From assembly GCA_963664465.2 (NCBI GenBank), contig CAXXSU010000016.1, positions 106,069 through 170,068 on the forward strand: a DNA stretch of 64,000 bases, in the 5' to 3' direction. The position numbers were made by a program, and so were the translations under genes. The notes beneath the pieces are model-generated. The model ran no database searches. It was not told the DNA's origin and worked only from the letters and a program-made list of their open reading frames with translations. This document shows, piece after piece, positions 54,486 through 63,690 of the stretch; the first letter of the stretch is position 1, and the number at the start of each line of letters is the position of its first letter. The DNA is from CAVOAK01 sp963664465 (GTDB taxonomy: Bacteria > Pseudomonadota > Alphaproteobacteria > UBA8366 > CAVOAK01).

Positions 54486-55952
54486 CTAGAAGGCCAGCGT
54501 CGCGCCGAAATTTCGATCTGGATCGAGTTCGGGCATCGTTCGGCCTAGTGGTTTTGCCGAGTCCGGCGATGCGCAGCGCAGAAACTCGCCGCTGCCGATT
54601 TCGACGTGGAGTTCGCCCTGATCGACGACAATGCGACCCCGGCTGATGACCGTCTCCGGCCAGCCAGCGATGGTGCGGCCTTCGTAGGGCGTATAACCCG
54701 CCCTGTCGTGCAACATGTCGTAAGTGATGGTGACGGTTTTGCCGGTGTCCCAGATTGCCAGATCGGCATCGGATCCGATCGCTATCGTCCCCTTGCGCGG
54801 ATAGAGGCCATAGAGCCGCGCCGCGTTTGTGCTGGCAAGCGCGACGAACTGGTGAATGTCGATGCGGCCCGATCCAACGCCCTCGGAATAGAGCAGCGGC
54901 AGCCGCAACTCGATGCCGGGGATGCCGTTGGCGATATCTTTGAAAGAGGCGTCGGGTCCTTTCGCGAGCTTGCCGGTCTCGTCGAAGCGATAGGGGGCGT
55001 GATCGGAGGACAGAACCTGAAAGACGCCGCTTCGCAGCCCTTGCCAAATAGCAGCCTGGGCGGCGGCATCGCGCGGCGGCGGACTGCAGCACCACATGGC
55101 GCCATCCATTCCCGGCTTGTCCAGGTCGTCGGCCGTGAGCAACAAATATTGCGGACAAGTCTCGCCGAATATCTTCAGGCCGCGCGCCTGCGCGTTGCGA
55201 ATTTCCTCCATGGCCTCGGCGGCCGATACGTGGACTAGCAGCAGTGGTACATCGAGAAACTCGGCCAAGCTGATCGCCCGGTGGGTCGCCTCACCTTCGG
55301 CGATCCGAGGGTGGCTTATAGCGTGGAATTTGGGGGCCCGGTGACCGCCGTCGAGCAGCCGGTCCGTGAGCCAACGGATCATGTCGTAGTTTTCAGCGTG
55401 GATCATGACGAGCGCGCCGTCTCGGCGGGCGACCGACAGAATGTCCAATATCTGATAGTCGTCGAGCCGCAGGCTGTCATAGGTCATGTAGATCTTGAAC
55501 GAGGTGTAGCCATCACGAATAAGCGCCGGCAGCTCCTGCCCTAGGACTTCGGCACTCGGATCGGTAACGATCAGGTGGAAGGCGTAGTCGATGACCGCCT
55601 TCGGTTTGGCGCAGTCATGATAGTCCTCAACGACGGCGCGCAGCGATTGCCCGCGATGCTGGCAGGCAAATGGAATGATGGTTGTCGTGCCGCCAAATGC
55701 AGCAGCGATGCTGCCCGACTCGAAATCGTCCGCATTGCGAATACCCAATGCCGAGACCTGGTCGATATGGCAGTGACTGTCGATGCCGCCCGGTAAAACG
55801 AGCTTGCCGGCGGCATCGATCTCCCGGGCGCCCGGGCCGAGATCGCGCGCAAGGGCGACGATGGCATGGCCCTTGACGCCAATGTCGCAGTCCATCACGT
55901 CCGTTGCGGTGGCGATGGTTCCATTGCGGACAACGAGGTCGAAGTCGGGCAT
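54486..55952 (-). CDS. D-hydantoinase / dihydropyrimidinase
   Basis: A cyclic amidohydrolase of 488 residues that opens 5-substituted hydantoins or dihydropyrimidines. Its binuclear metal site is complete: His60 and His62 (SHCH), the carboxylated Lys153 (SFKIYMTY), His185 (IHAENYD), His241 (LVHVSAAE) and Asp317 (SSDHAPY). Paired with the D-carbamoylase downstream it would give free D-amino acids. Substrate range (hydantoin or pyrimidine) is not decidable here. Confidence 0.92.
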   Translation of the reverse strand: MPDFDLVVRNGTIATATDVMDCDIGVKGHAIVALARDLGPGAREIDAAGKLVLPGGIDSHCHIDQVSALGIRNADDFESGSIAAAFGGTTTIIPFACQHRGQSLRAVVEDYHDCAKPKAVIDYAFHLIVTDPSAEVLGQELPALIRDGYTSFKIYMTYDSLRLDDYQILDILSVARRDGALVMIHAENYDMIRWLTDRLLDGGHRAPKFHAISHPRIAEGEATHRAISLAEFLDVPLLLVHVSAAEAMEEIRNAQARGLKIFGETCPQYLLLTADDLDKPGMDGAMWCCSPPPRDAAAQAAIWQGLRSGVFQVLSSDHAPYRFDETGKLAKGPDASFKDIANGIPGIELRLPLLYSEGVGSGRIDIHQFVALASTNAARLYGLYPRKGTIAIGSDADLAIWDTGKTVTITYDMLHDRAGYTPYEGRTIAGWPETVISRGRIVVDQGELHVEIGSGEFLRCASPDSAKPLGRTMPELDPDRNFGATLAF

Positions 55953-56082
55953 TTGTCGGTTCGCATTCCGCGGTTGGAGGTTCCTGATAATGCCGGTCCG
56001 TGGAACCGGGCTAACGCCGTCACCCTATCGCCACCACTCCGGTGCTTCAAGCCGAGATGGATCGGACACCATCTCCGGCCAT

Positions 56083-57003
56083 CTAAGTCGCGGTCTGAGC
56101 AACGACTGTTCGGCTGGCCTTGCTTTCGCGGTAGGCGATATAGGTCGCGCTGGCAAAGATCATGGTGCCGCCGATCCAGGTAAAGATGCTGGGAATTTCG
56201 GAAAAGAAGATAAAGCCAATGATCGAGGCGAAGATCAGCTTGAAGAAATCGAGCGGCAGGAGAACGTTGATGTCGCCCTCCTTGATGGCTTGTGTGCCGA
56301 CGAGTTGCGAGCCGGTGGAAAGGACGCCGATTGCAATCAGCCAGATGTACTGATGCGGATCCGGCCACTGCCAAACGAAGGCGGCAGCGGCAAACGACAT
56401 CGGTGTCATCAAGACGACCGAGTAGCAGGTTATCGTCACGGCGGAGTCTGTCCGGCTGATCACCTTCGTCAGGATCAAGGCAAAGGAGAAAATGATCGAT
56501 GAGAGAACGGTCAAAAAAGAGCCCAGGTCGACCGCGTCAATGCCGGGCCGCAAAACCACGAAGACACCGGCAAAGCCGAACAGGATGGCAAGCCAGCGCC
56601 GCAGGTGGACGACTTCTCCGAGGAGGAAGATCGCGAGCAGTGTCGTGAAGATCGGTACGAGGAATGTGAGGGCTGCAACTCTTGCAAGCGGCGTTACGGA
56701 AAGCGCGTAAAACAACATGGCCGCCGACACCACCGTAATCATCACGCGCAGGAGCTGCAGTCCAAGGCGTGTTGTCTTCAGCGGCTCGAAACCATAGCGC
56801 ACGAACCACGGCAGCATGACGAACAGACCGACGAAGTTCTGGAAGAACAGCAGTTCAAATGCGTGCGTGCCGGCGGATGCATGTCTGATAACCGCGTGAA
56901 GACATGAGCGGGCGGTGGTCGACACCAAGAACAGCCCCATCGCATGCATGTTGCCCGATAGATCTACGGTGGTTGAGGAGAGGTTCAGGGCACGAAACGC
57001 CAC
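56083..57003 (-). CDS. DMT-superfamily transporter (EamA domains)
   Basis: A 306-residue membrane protein with about ten hydrophobic segments arranged as two EamA repeats, the layout of drug/metabolite exporters and some amino-acid exporters. I choose the GTG at 57003 because AAGGAG (57014-57019) lies 10 nt before it and the following ALNLSSTTVDLSGN is like other family N-termini. It sits upstream of the hydantoinase gene and may move its substrate or product (inference). Confidence 0.87.
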   Translation of the reverse strand: MAFRALNLSSTTVDLSGNMHAMGLFLVSTTARSCLHAVIRHASAGTHAFELLFFQNFVGLFVMLPWFVRYGFEPLKTTRLGLQLLRVMITVVSAAMLFYALSVTPLARVAALTFLVPIFTTLLAIFLLGEVVHLRRWLAILFGFAGVFVVLRPGIDAVDLGSFLTVLSSIIFSFALILTKVISRTDSAVTITCYSVVLMTPMSFAAAAFVWQWPDPHQYIWLIAIGVLSTGSQLVGTQAIKEGDINVLLPLDFFKLIFASIIGFIFFSEIPSIFTWIGGTMIFASATYIAYRESKASRTVVAQTAT

Positions 57004-57013
57004 GTTTCTTGAG

Positions 57014-57019
57014 CTCCTT
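57014..57019 (-). promoter_or_regulatory. Ribosome-binding site for the DMT transporter gene
   Basis: AAGGAG on the minus strand, 10 nt before the GTG at 57003, used here to choose that start over longer and shorter alternatives. Confidence 0.55.
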
Positions 57020-57257
57020 TTTTGGCAATCAACGTCGGAGTTACGCACGCGCAGCGGGGCAGGAGCCAGCACAATCTCGAGACATGGGACCGCGTCGCAT
57101 CGGTCATAGCCAGGGGTTGTGCAATATGACCTCGCGTCGCCGGTCGCGCGCTGCTGTGTTAGGCTACTGCATCGCGGCCTGTGTGAAATGACGCTCGCCG
57201 CAACAAGCGGAAACGAAGCCGAGGGGAGATCGGCGCACCGTTGGGAGGTTCCGGCTC

Positions 57258-58463
57258 ATGGCCCATCACGATTTATATCTTAAGAATGCCCGTATTCAGG
57301 AGCGAGGCGCGGTCAACGTGCTCGTAAGCGACGGCATCATCGCCGACATCTCAGGTGAAGACTTGAGTGCCCCGGATGGTGTTACGGTTGTCGATGCCGG
57401 AGGCGACCTTCTCTGTCCGGGCTTGATCGATGGCCACCTGCACCTCGATAAGACACTGATTGGTCTGCCCTGGATGCCACATTCCGCCGGACCGACGCGT
57501 CAGGACCGCATAAAAAACGACAAGACTGTCATGCCGACGCTACCTCTTTCGGTCGAGGTGCGAGCGGCAAATCTGGTGCGCCAGGCGATTACCAAAGGCA
57601 CCACTCATATGCGCAGCCATGTCGACGTGACCAACGAGGTCGGCCTCGACAGCCTGCACGGCGTCATGAAAGTGCGAGACCAGTTTACTGACGAGATGGA
57701 CATACAGATCGTTGCGTTTCCGCAGGATGGCGTTGTCTCGAGCCCCGGTACCATCGACCTCTTGGAGGCGGCAATCGGCGAAGGCGCCGAGCTGATCGGC
57801 GGTATCGACCCAGCCGTCATCGATCGCGACCCCGTGGGCCAGCTGGACGCGCTGTTCGCTGCGGCCGAGCGGACCGGTGCCGGCATCGACATCCATCTTC
57901 ACGAACCGGGAGAACTCGGGAATTTTAACATTCTGCTGATCTGCGAGCGTGCCAAGGCTCACGCCATGGCAGGTAAGGTGGTAGTGAGCCATGGATTTGC
58001 ATTGGGGGCTCTAAACGAGGCGACATTTGAACAAACCGCCGCCTTGATGGCCGAGGCCGGCGTGTCGGTTATGACCTTTGGTCCCGGCTCGTCACCCATG
58101 CTGCCGCTGAAAAAACTGGATGCGGCGGGCGTCAAGGTGTTCGCAGGCTCCGATGCGATCCGCGATACCTGGTGGCCCTTCGGCAATGGCGACATGGTCG
58201 AACGGGCGCAGTTCATTGCCTATCGGATTGGATATCGGCGTGACGATGATATCGAATCGACGCTTGAGCTCGCGACCCACGCTGCGGCGGACGTCTTGGG
58301 TATCGAGGACTATGGGCTTGAAGCAGGTTGCCGGGCCGATTTTGTGACCCTGCCGGCGGAGACATTGGCCGAGGCGATCGTTGATCCCAAGCCTCGTTCG
58401 CTGGTCGTCAAGAACGGTCGTGTGCTGGCGCGGAACGGTGAACTCGAAGATGGAGTCGGCTGA
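57258..58463 (+). CDS. Cytosine-deaminase-like amidohydrolase
   Basis: A 401-residue metal-dependent hydrolase of the CodA/AtzC type. Metal ligands appear in DGHLHLDKT, IDIHLHEPGE and VVSHGFALG, and the SDAIRDTWWPFGNGDM loop is typical for cytosine deaminase and N-isopropylammelide hydrolase relatives. It likely deaminates or deamidates a ring nitrogen compound. The last residues VVKNGRVLARNG recur as a fossil at 59556-59581, showing that this gene was once part of a larger duplication. Confidence 0.88.
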   Translation: MAHHDLYLKNARIQERGAVNVLVSDGIIADISGEDLSAPDGVTVVDAGGDLLCPGLIDGHLHLDKTLIGLPWMPHSAGPTRQDRIKNDKTVMPTLPLSVEVRAANLVRQAITKGTTHMRSHVDVTNEVGLDSLHGVMKVRDQFTDEMDIQIVAFPQDGVVSSPGTIDLLEAAIGEGAELIGGIDPAVIDRDPVGQLDALFAAAERTGAGIDIHLHEPGELGNFNILLICERAKAHAMAGKVVVSHGFALGALNEATFEQTAALMAEAGVSVMTFGPGSSPMLPLKKLDAAGVKVFAGSDAIRDTWWPFGNGDMVERAQFIAYRIGYRRDDDIESTLELATHAAADVLGIEDYGLEAGCRADFVTLPAETLAEAIVDPKPRSLVVKNGRVLARNGELEDGVG

Positions 58464-58490
58464 AAACCTTTGCGCCGATAGGTGTCGAAG

Positions 58491-59441
58491 TTAGCCCTTA
58501 AGCGTCTGCACCGGACGGCCCTCGCGGAAGGCGCAGATGTTTTCGACCGCGCCGGCGTACATCACACGAAGCCCCTCGTCACAGACGTAACCGATATGTG
58601 GGGTCACGACGGTATTGCTGAGGCTACGGAACGGGTGGTCAGCCGGTAGCGGCTCGACATCAAAGACATCGAGGGCAGCACCGGCAATTTTCCGGTTCTG
58701 CAAGACGTCAATCAGCGCAGCCTCGTCGACGATGGGACCGCGCGCGGTGTTGACCAGGTAGGCGGTCGGTTTCATCAGGGCGAGTTCGCGTGCGCCAATC
58801 ACGCCGCGCGTGCGCTCGCTCAATTGGAGCCAAATCGTGATGATGTCGGCGCTGCTCATGAGCGTATCGAGCGAGACCCGCTGGGCGCCGAACTCGGCCG
58901 CACGCTCCTCCGCTAGGTTCTCGCTCCAGGCGATGATCTCCATGCCGAATGCCTGGGCAATCAGCGCGGTTTGGCCACCCAGGTTGCCGAGGCCGACGAT
59001 ACCCAGCGTTTTGCCCCTGAGAGTACCACCAAGGCCGGCTTGCCAATTCCCTTGACGCACGGATGCGTCCTCCGACGGCAAGCCCTTGACGATTGCCAGG
59101 ATCAAGGCCCAGGCGAGTTCCGCCGGCGGGTATGACAGATTGGGCGTGCCACTGACGATGACACCCCGGCTGGCAGCCGCCTTGAGATCGACCGAGCGGT
59201 TGCGATTGGACGTACTGACCAGCAGTTTGAGATTGGGCAGCCGCTCAAAGAGGCTTGCGGGAAATGGCGTCCGCTCGCGCATGATGACGACGACGTCAAA
59301 ATCTGCCAGCGCCGTGGCGACGGTCGCTTCATCAGCCATATGTTCGTTGAACACGGTAATCTCGGCGTCCGCGCCGATCGAGGTCCAATCGGTGAGCCGC
59401 AAGGCGACGTTCTGATAGTCGTCGAGGATGGCGATGCGCAT
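58491..59441 (-). CDS. D-2-hydroxyacid dehydrogenase, paralogue 2
   Basis: A 316-residue NAD-dependent dehydrogenase: GIVGLGNLGGQTAL cofactor loop, catalytic Arg in NTARGPIVDEAAL, Glu and the His in VTPHIGYV. Start at MRIAILDDY (59441) as in its paralogues. It is very similar to the next gene (59581), with which it forms a tandem duplication; it differs in the catalytic-domain loop WLQLSERTRG. Converges with the amidohydrolase gene. Confidence 0.88.
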   Translation of the reverse strand: MRIAILDDYQNVALRLTDWTSIGADAEITVFNEHMADEATVATALADFDVVVIMRERTPFPASLFERLPNLKLLVSTSNRNRSVDLKAAASRGVIVSGTPNLSYPPAELAWALILAIVKGLPSEDASVRQGNWQAGLGGTLRGKTLGIVGLGNLGGQTALIAQAFGMEIIAWSENLAEERAAEFGAQRVSLDTLMSSADIITIWLQLSERTRGVIGARELALMKPTAYLVNTARGPIVDEAALIDVLQNRKIAGAALDVFDVEPLPADHPFRSLSNTVVTPHIGYVCDEGLRVMYAGAVENICAFREGRPVQTLKG

Positions 59442-59555
59442 GTTGATAAATCCGTGAGCAGACAATTGTGGGCTCGCCAAAGCTACTCTCGCCTGACAGC
59501 CACGCCAATGCGTTTGGGCCAGGATGTTCGGAGACCGCCCACGCCGCACTCATCA

Positions 59556-59581
59556 GTCGTCAAGAACGGCCGGGTGTTGGC
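59556..59581 (+). repeat. Fossil of the amidohydrolase 3' end
   Basis: These 26 bases match 58404-58429, the end of the cytosine-deaminase-like gene, with about three differences and would still encode VVKNGRVLA. In both places the segment stands right beside the 3' end of a D-2-hydroxyacid dehydrogenase gene, so it marks the border of an old tandem duplication. Confidence 0.75.
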
Positions 59582-60531
59582 TAGACCCTTAGAGGCTGCA
59601 CGGGGCGGCCCTCCCGGTAAGCGCGGATGTTTTCAACTGCACCCGCATACATGACGCGAAGCCCCTCTTCCGCGACGACGGCCATGTGCGGCGTCAAGAT
59701 TGTATTGTCGAGATTGCGAAAAGGGTGATCCGCGGGCAGCGGCTCGACGTCATAGACGTCAAGCGCTGCGCCGGCGATTCTCCGGTTTTGCAAGACATCG
59801 ATGAGCGCTTTTTCGTCGACGATTGGACCGCGCGCGATGTTAACGAGGTACGCGGTCGGCTTCATGAGACCAAGCTCGCGCGCGCCAATGACGCCACGCG
59901 TGCGGTCGCTCAGATAGAGGTGCACCGTGACAATGTCGGCGGTCTCCATGAGCGTGTTGAGCGTGACGCGCCGGGCACCGCATTCGGCGGCTCGCGCGTC
60001 GGTCAAGTTTTGGCTCCAAGCAATGATCTCCATGCCAAAGGCGCGGGCAATCAGCGCCATTTGGCCGCCCAGGTTGCCGAGACCAACTATTCCTAGTGTC
60101 TTGTCCTTGAGCGTTTGGCCAACACGTGTCTGCCATTTCCCGTGGCGCATCGCCGCGTCGTCGGCCGGGATGCCCTTGACGATTGCCAGGATTAGGGCCC
60201 AGGTGAATTCCGTTGGTGGGTAGGGAATGAGTGGGGTTCCGCAAACGATGATGCCCCGGCTAGTCGCAGCATCGAGATCGATCGAGCGGTTGCGCGCACC
60301 GGTGCTGATCAAGACCTCGAGTTTGGGCAGTCGATCAAGGAGGCTAGCGGAAAATGGTGTGCGCTCGCGCATGGCGACGACAACGTCGAACTCGGCGAGC
60401 GCAGCGGCGACAATCTCTTCATTATCCATGTGCTCATTGAACACCGTGATTTCGGCGTCCGCGCCGATCGACTCCCAATTGGCAAGACCTAAGGCGACGT
60501 TCTGATAGTCATCGAGAATGGCAATGCGCAT
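59581..60531 (-). CDS. D-2-hydroxyacid dehydrogenase, paralogue 3
   Basis: A 316-residue paralogue of the preceding dehydrogenase: GIVGLGNLGGQMAL, catalytic Arg in NIARGPIVDEKAL, and TPHMAVV with the catalytic His. Start at MRIAILDDY (60531). The upstream sequences of both copies are also alike (TCCGTGAGCA just before each start), confirming duplication of the whole unit. Substrate unknown. Confidence 0.88.
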   Translation of the reverse strand: MRIAILDDYQNVALGLANWESIGADAEITVFNEHMDNEEIVAAALAEFDVVVAMRERTPFSASLLDRLPKLEVLISTGARNRSIDLDAATSRGIIVCGTPLIPYPPTEFTWALILAIVKGIPADDAAMRHGKWQTRVGQTLKDKTLGIVGLGNLGGQMALIARAFGMEIIAWSQNLTDARAAECGARRVTLNTLMETADIVTVHLYLSDRTRGVIGARELGLMKPTAYLVNIARGPIVDEKALIDVLQNRRIAGAALDVYDVEPLPADHPFRNLDNTILTPHMAVVAEEGLRVMYAGAVENIRAYREGRPVQPLRV

Positions 60532-60668
60532 GTTGGCGAATCCGTGAGCAGGCACTTGATGCGCGTCAAGGCTACTCCCACGCGGCTGCATCGCCAAAGT
60601 ATTTGGACCACATGTTTTGGGAGTCGTTTGTGCCGCGCCGAACTCGGTGCGCGGCCACGCAACGGTGT

Positions 60669-61415
60669 CTAGGAAGTCGCCGCCGGGCAGACTGCCGCGC
60701 CAAATATAGGTCCAAGACTCTCGCTCTGTACAATCACCGCGCAGCCCTGATTGTCATCGAGCGTGACATCCGTCAGTTCGAGCGTGGTCATCTGGCCCTT
60801 CCAGTCACCCAATCGACGGAGTTCCGTGACGATATTGTGGCTGATCAGCGTTTTGCCCTTGTTTTCGCCGGCGAGCACTTCCGTCGTTTGCGCCTTGATA
60901 TACCGCACGAACCAGACAGCGCTCGGTTCGGTTGCTGCGCCGTCGAGCGAAATGGCAAAGCCGCCTTCGCTGCGGTGCTTGATCATGATCTCGATTCGGG
61001 GATGTTTAGCCCTACTCGCTTTTCGGATCGAGGAAAGAACATCGCGGCGGTGCGTCCCGATCATCTCGGAGCGTCCGTCGACGACCATCTGCGGCGTATA
61101 TACCCGCGCCGAGCCGCGAATGCTCATGTTGTAGTTTTGTTGGCGACGTGTTGCCCAAGGACTTGAGAAAACATCCTTCCATTTACCGGCTGCGCCATAG
61201 ACGAGTTTGTCCCAATAATCGACGTGAAACTCGAGCGGTAGGACACCGTCCCTGGATGCAAGTTCACCAAGGAACGCCTCGGCGGGTGGGCAAGAGTAAC
61301 AGCCCTGTGAGGTGAAGAGTTCGACCACCGTAGGACCGGTCGAACCAGCGTGCAGTTGACCGCTCATCACCGTTGCGGCAAAGGCAGTCCAAAGAAGCAT
61401 CGCAAGTTTTTTCAT
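60669..61415 (-). CDS. DUF1223 secreted thioredoxin-like protein
   Basis: A 248-residue exported protein with a signal peptide (about 1-23) and the DUF1223 signature VVELFTSQGCYSCPPAEAFL (CxxC at about 39-42) followed by LEFHVDYWDKLV and YTPQMVVDG. The fold is thioredoxin-like, so a periplasmic redox role is likely but not proven. Stands alone behind a glutathione S-transferase gene. Confidence 0.88.
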   Translation of the reverse strand: MKKLAMLLWTAFAATVMSGQLHAGSTGPTVVELFTSQGCYSCPPAEAFLGELASRDGVLPLEFHVDYWDKLVYGAAGKWKDVFSSPWATRRQQNYNMSIRGSARVYTPQMVVDGRSEMIGTHRRDVLSSIRKASRAKHPRIEIMIKHRSEGGFAISLDGAATEPSAVWFVRYIKAQTTEVLAGENKGKTLISHNIVTELRRLGDWKGQMTTLELTDVTLDDNQGCAVIVQSESLGPIFGAAVCPAATS

Positions 61416-61477
61416 ATGCCGAGAATACCTTCGTTCAGTGTTGCACCCAAATCACGCATCCGTGAAATATCGTCCGT

Positions 61478-62143
61478 TTAACTGGCAGCGCCGGACCTAT
61501 CCTGAATAGAGTTCGTAACCGCAAAAGGCGGCATTGTGTCGATAAAACTCGGCCGACTCGCCATGCCTTTCTGCCAGCGGGCAAGATGCGGGCGCTGCTC
61601 TAAAAATGTGCCGCCTTCGGGCGTCATCGCCACGGAAAAAATGATTGGAATCAACAACATGTCGGCAAGACTCATGTCGTCTGCCGCGAGATGCCTGTTC
61701 GACGAAAAATGTGTGTTCAAAAGATTGAGCTGGAATTCGATATCCGCTAGCGCGCCAGCGATCTTGGTCTCGTCGGGCTCGCGATTTGAAATCATCGGCG
61801 CAAATCGCTCGAGTGCCAGGCGGCGTATCATGGCGTCGTAAAAATTATCGTTGATCAAGCTCAGCCATTGCTCCATATGCGCGCAGGCTTGTGGTTCACT
61901 CGGTTGCAGTTTCGGCCCGTCAAACGCTTCGTCGACATAGCGCATGATTGCTACCGTTTCGTACAGGTCGAAGTCGTCCTGGCGAAATGCGGGGATCTTG
62001 CCAAACGGGTGCAGTTTCTGTTGTTCGCCGGAATGCGGCTGCTGCTCAACGATAGTGTAATCGACGCCATTTTCGACGAGCGCAAGTCTCGCCGACCAGG
62101 TATATGAGCTTATCGGCACACCGTAGAGCTCGACCTTCGACAT
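61478..62143 (-). CDS. Glutathione S-transferase family protein
   Basis: A 221-residue protein with an N-terminal thioredoxin-fold domain (VELYGVPISSYTWSARLAL, FGKIPAFRQDDFDLYETVAIMRYVDE) and a helical C-terminal domain (SLADMLLIPIIF). The Ser in SYTWS and the DLYETVAI segment fit glutathione binding. Start at MSKVELYG, preceded by GGAGG; an open frame upstream has no family character. Substrate unknown. Confidence 0.9.
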   Translation of the reverse strand: MSKVELYGVPISSYTWSARLALVENGVDYTIVEQQPHSGEQQKLHPFGKIPAFRQDDFDLYETVAIMRYVDEAFDGPKLQPSEPQACAHMEQWLSLINDNFYDAMIRRLALERFAPMISNREPDETKIAGALADIEFQLNLLNTHFSSNRHLAADDMSLADMLLIPIIFSVAMTPEGGTFLEQRPHLARWQKGMASRPSFIDTMPPFAVTNSIQDRSGAAS

Positions 62144-62421
62144 CTTGCCTCCTATGTCTTCGTGTCTATCCCTTATCGTAGACCAGAGGCCATGATACAT
62201 GCTTAACGATGCGGTGGCTTCCAGCGGAATGTCGTATGGTCCGGCGATTGCCGGGTGACAGCAACTCATGCTAACGGAAGTTCAGCTTGATGGTGAGCAT
62301 AGGCGGCCGTGCCTATTTTTTGGGACCACGAGTCACTTTTGCGACACGCCTGGAGATGTCGTGCATTGTGGCCTGCTATGCTAGTCCGATCAGCTCCGAG
62401 TAGGGATCACAGGACTCAACA

Positions 62422-63690
62422 ATGATTGGTGCGTCGATGCTTCGCTATTGTGCCGTTGCGCTTTTGATTGCGACGGTGGCCGCTTGCTCGTCTGCGATGT
62501 CGGGTCGCGGTCAAGAGGGGCGAATCGCAGCTCAACGGTTGGCCGCGAATGTTGAGCTGGGCGGAACGTCGGACACCACATCGCCGCGGTTCGAATTGTT
62601 TGCCCACGTATTCGATCGTGTGTGGCGAGACTATGTCCGCGAGGTGGATGAAGACGCGCTGATAGCGGCGGCGGTCGTTGCCGCAAAGGAAGTCTACGAC
62701 GAGGAAGGTGCCGATGACGCCAAAATTGTACTCGCGGCGATCACGGGCATGCTGGAGACGCTCGACCAGTACAGTGTTTTCCTAAACGGCGATGAATACA
62801 ACGCGATCCGCGACGAAACAAAAGGCGAGTTTGGCGGTATTGGAATCGAAGTATCCAAAGGCGACGGGTTCATACTGGTGGTATCGCCGATTGATGGCAC
62901 GCCAGGTCAAAAGGCAGGGCTTGAAGCAGGTGATCGCATTACTCACGCCGACGGACTCTCGCTTGCCAAAATGTCGCTGCGGAAGGCGGTGCAACGCTTG
63001 CGGGGGCGTGTTGGCACTCGGGTGACGCTGACGATCGATCGCGACGGCGTCGCGCCGTTTGAAACGACTGTTACCCGCGCGGTGATCAAAATCGAAGCAG
63101 TTCGCTGGCGGCTCGAGGGCGAAGTCGGCTACGTTCGAATTACGAGCTTCAACGCGCATACTGGTCGTGAGTTGAACAAAGCCGTGGCCGCCATTCGCAA
63201 GGATCTTGGCGATCGGCTTGCCGGTCTCGTCATCGATCTGAGAAACAATCCAGGCGGTAAGCTCGATCAATCGATCAAGGTCAGCGACGCTTTGCTTGAT
63301 AGTGGTGGGATCGTCTCAACCCGCGGCCGAAAAAATGGACACACATATTCCGCGACATTCGGCGATATTGCGCGGCATCTGCCGATCGCCGTACTCGTCA
63401 ATCGCGGATCGGCATCGGCCGCTGAAATCGTTGCCGGCGCGCTCAAGGACCAGGATCGCGCTCTGCTAATCGGCGAGAAGACATTCGGCAAGGGATCGGT
63501 GCAAACTATCATTCCGATGGAAGGGAAACAGGCGCTCAAGCTGACGACGGCGCTCTACTACACACCGTCTGGAAAAACGGTCGACGGCGGTATTACACCG
63601 CACATAATCGTCGAAATGGACGACGAGCTGGATGGGGACGAACAGTTGCTGCGCGCCTTGGCAGAGGTCAGACGGCTGGCTTCGAGTTAG
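62422..63690 (+). CDS. C-terminal processing protease (S41), lipoprotein
   Basis: A 422-residue CtpA-type serine protease. A lipoprotein signal ends in VAAC (Cys22), so the enzyme is probably anchored in the periplasm. A PDZ domain (about 135-215, GGIGIEVSKGDGF) precedes the catalytic domain, with the likely Ser-Lys dyad at Ser332 (RGSASAAE) and Lys357 (FGKGSVQ). It trims C-termini of envelope proteins. ATG at 62422 has AGGA upstream. Confidence 0.92.
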   Translation: MIGASMLRYCAVALLIATVAACSSAMSGRGQEGRIAAQRLAANVELGGTSDTTSPRFELFAHVFDRVWRDYVREVDEDALIAAAVVAAKEVYDEEGADDAKIVLAAITGMLETLDQYSVFLNGDEYNAIRDETKGEFGGIGIEVSKGDGFILVVSPIDGTPGQKAGLEAGDRITHADGLSLAKMSLRKAVQRLRGRVGTRVTLTIDRDGVAPFETTVTRAVIKIEAVRWRLEGEVGYVRITSFNAHTGRELNKAVAAIRKDLGDRLAGLVIDLRNNPGGKLDQSIKVSDALLDSGGIVSTRGRKNGHTYSATFGDIARHLPIAVLVNRGSASAAEIVAGALKDQDRALLIGEKTFGKGSVQTIIPMEGKQALKLTTALYYTPSGKTVDGGITPHIIVEMDDELDGDEQLLRALAEVRRLASS

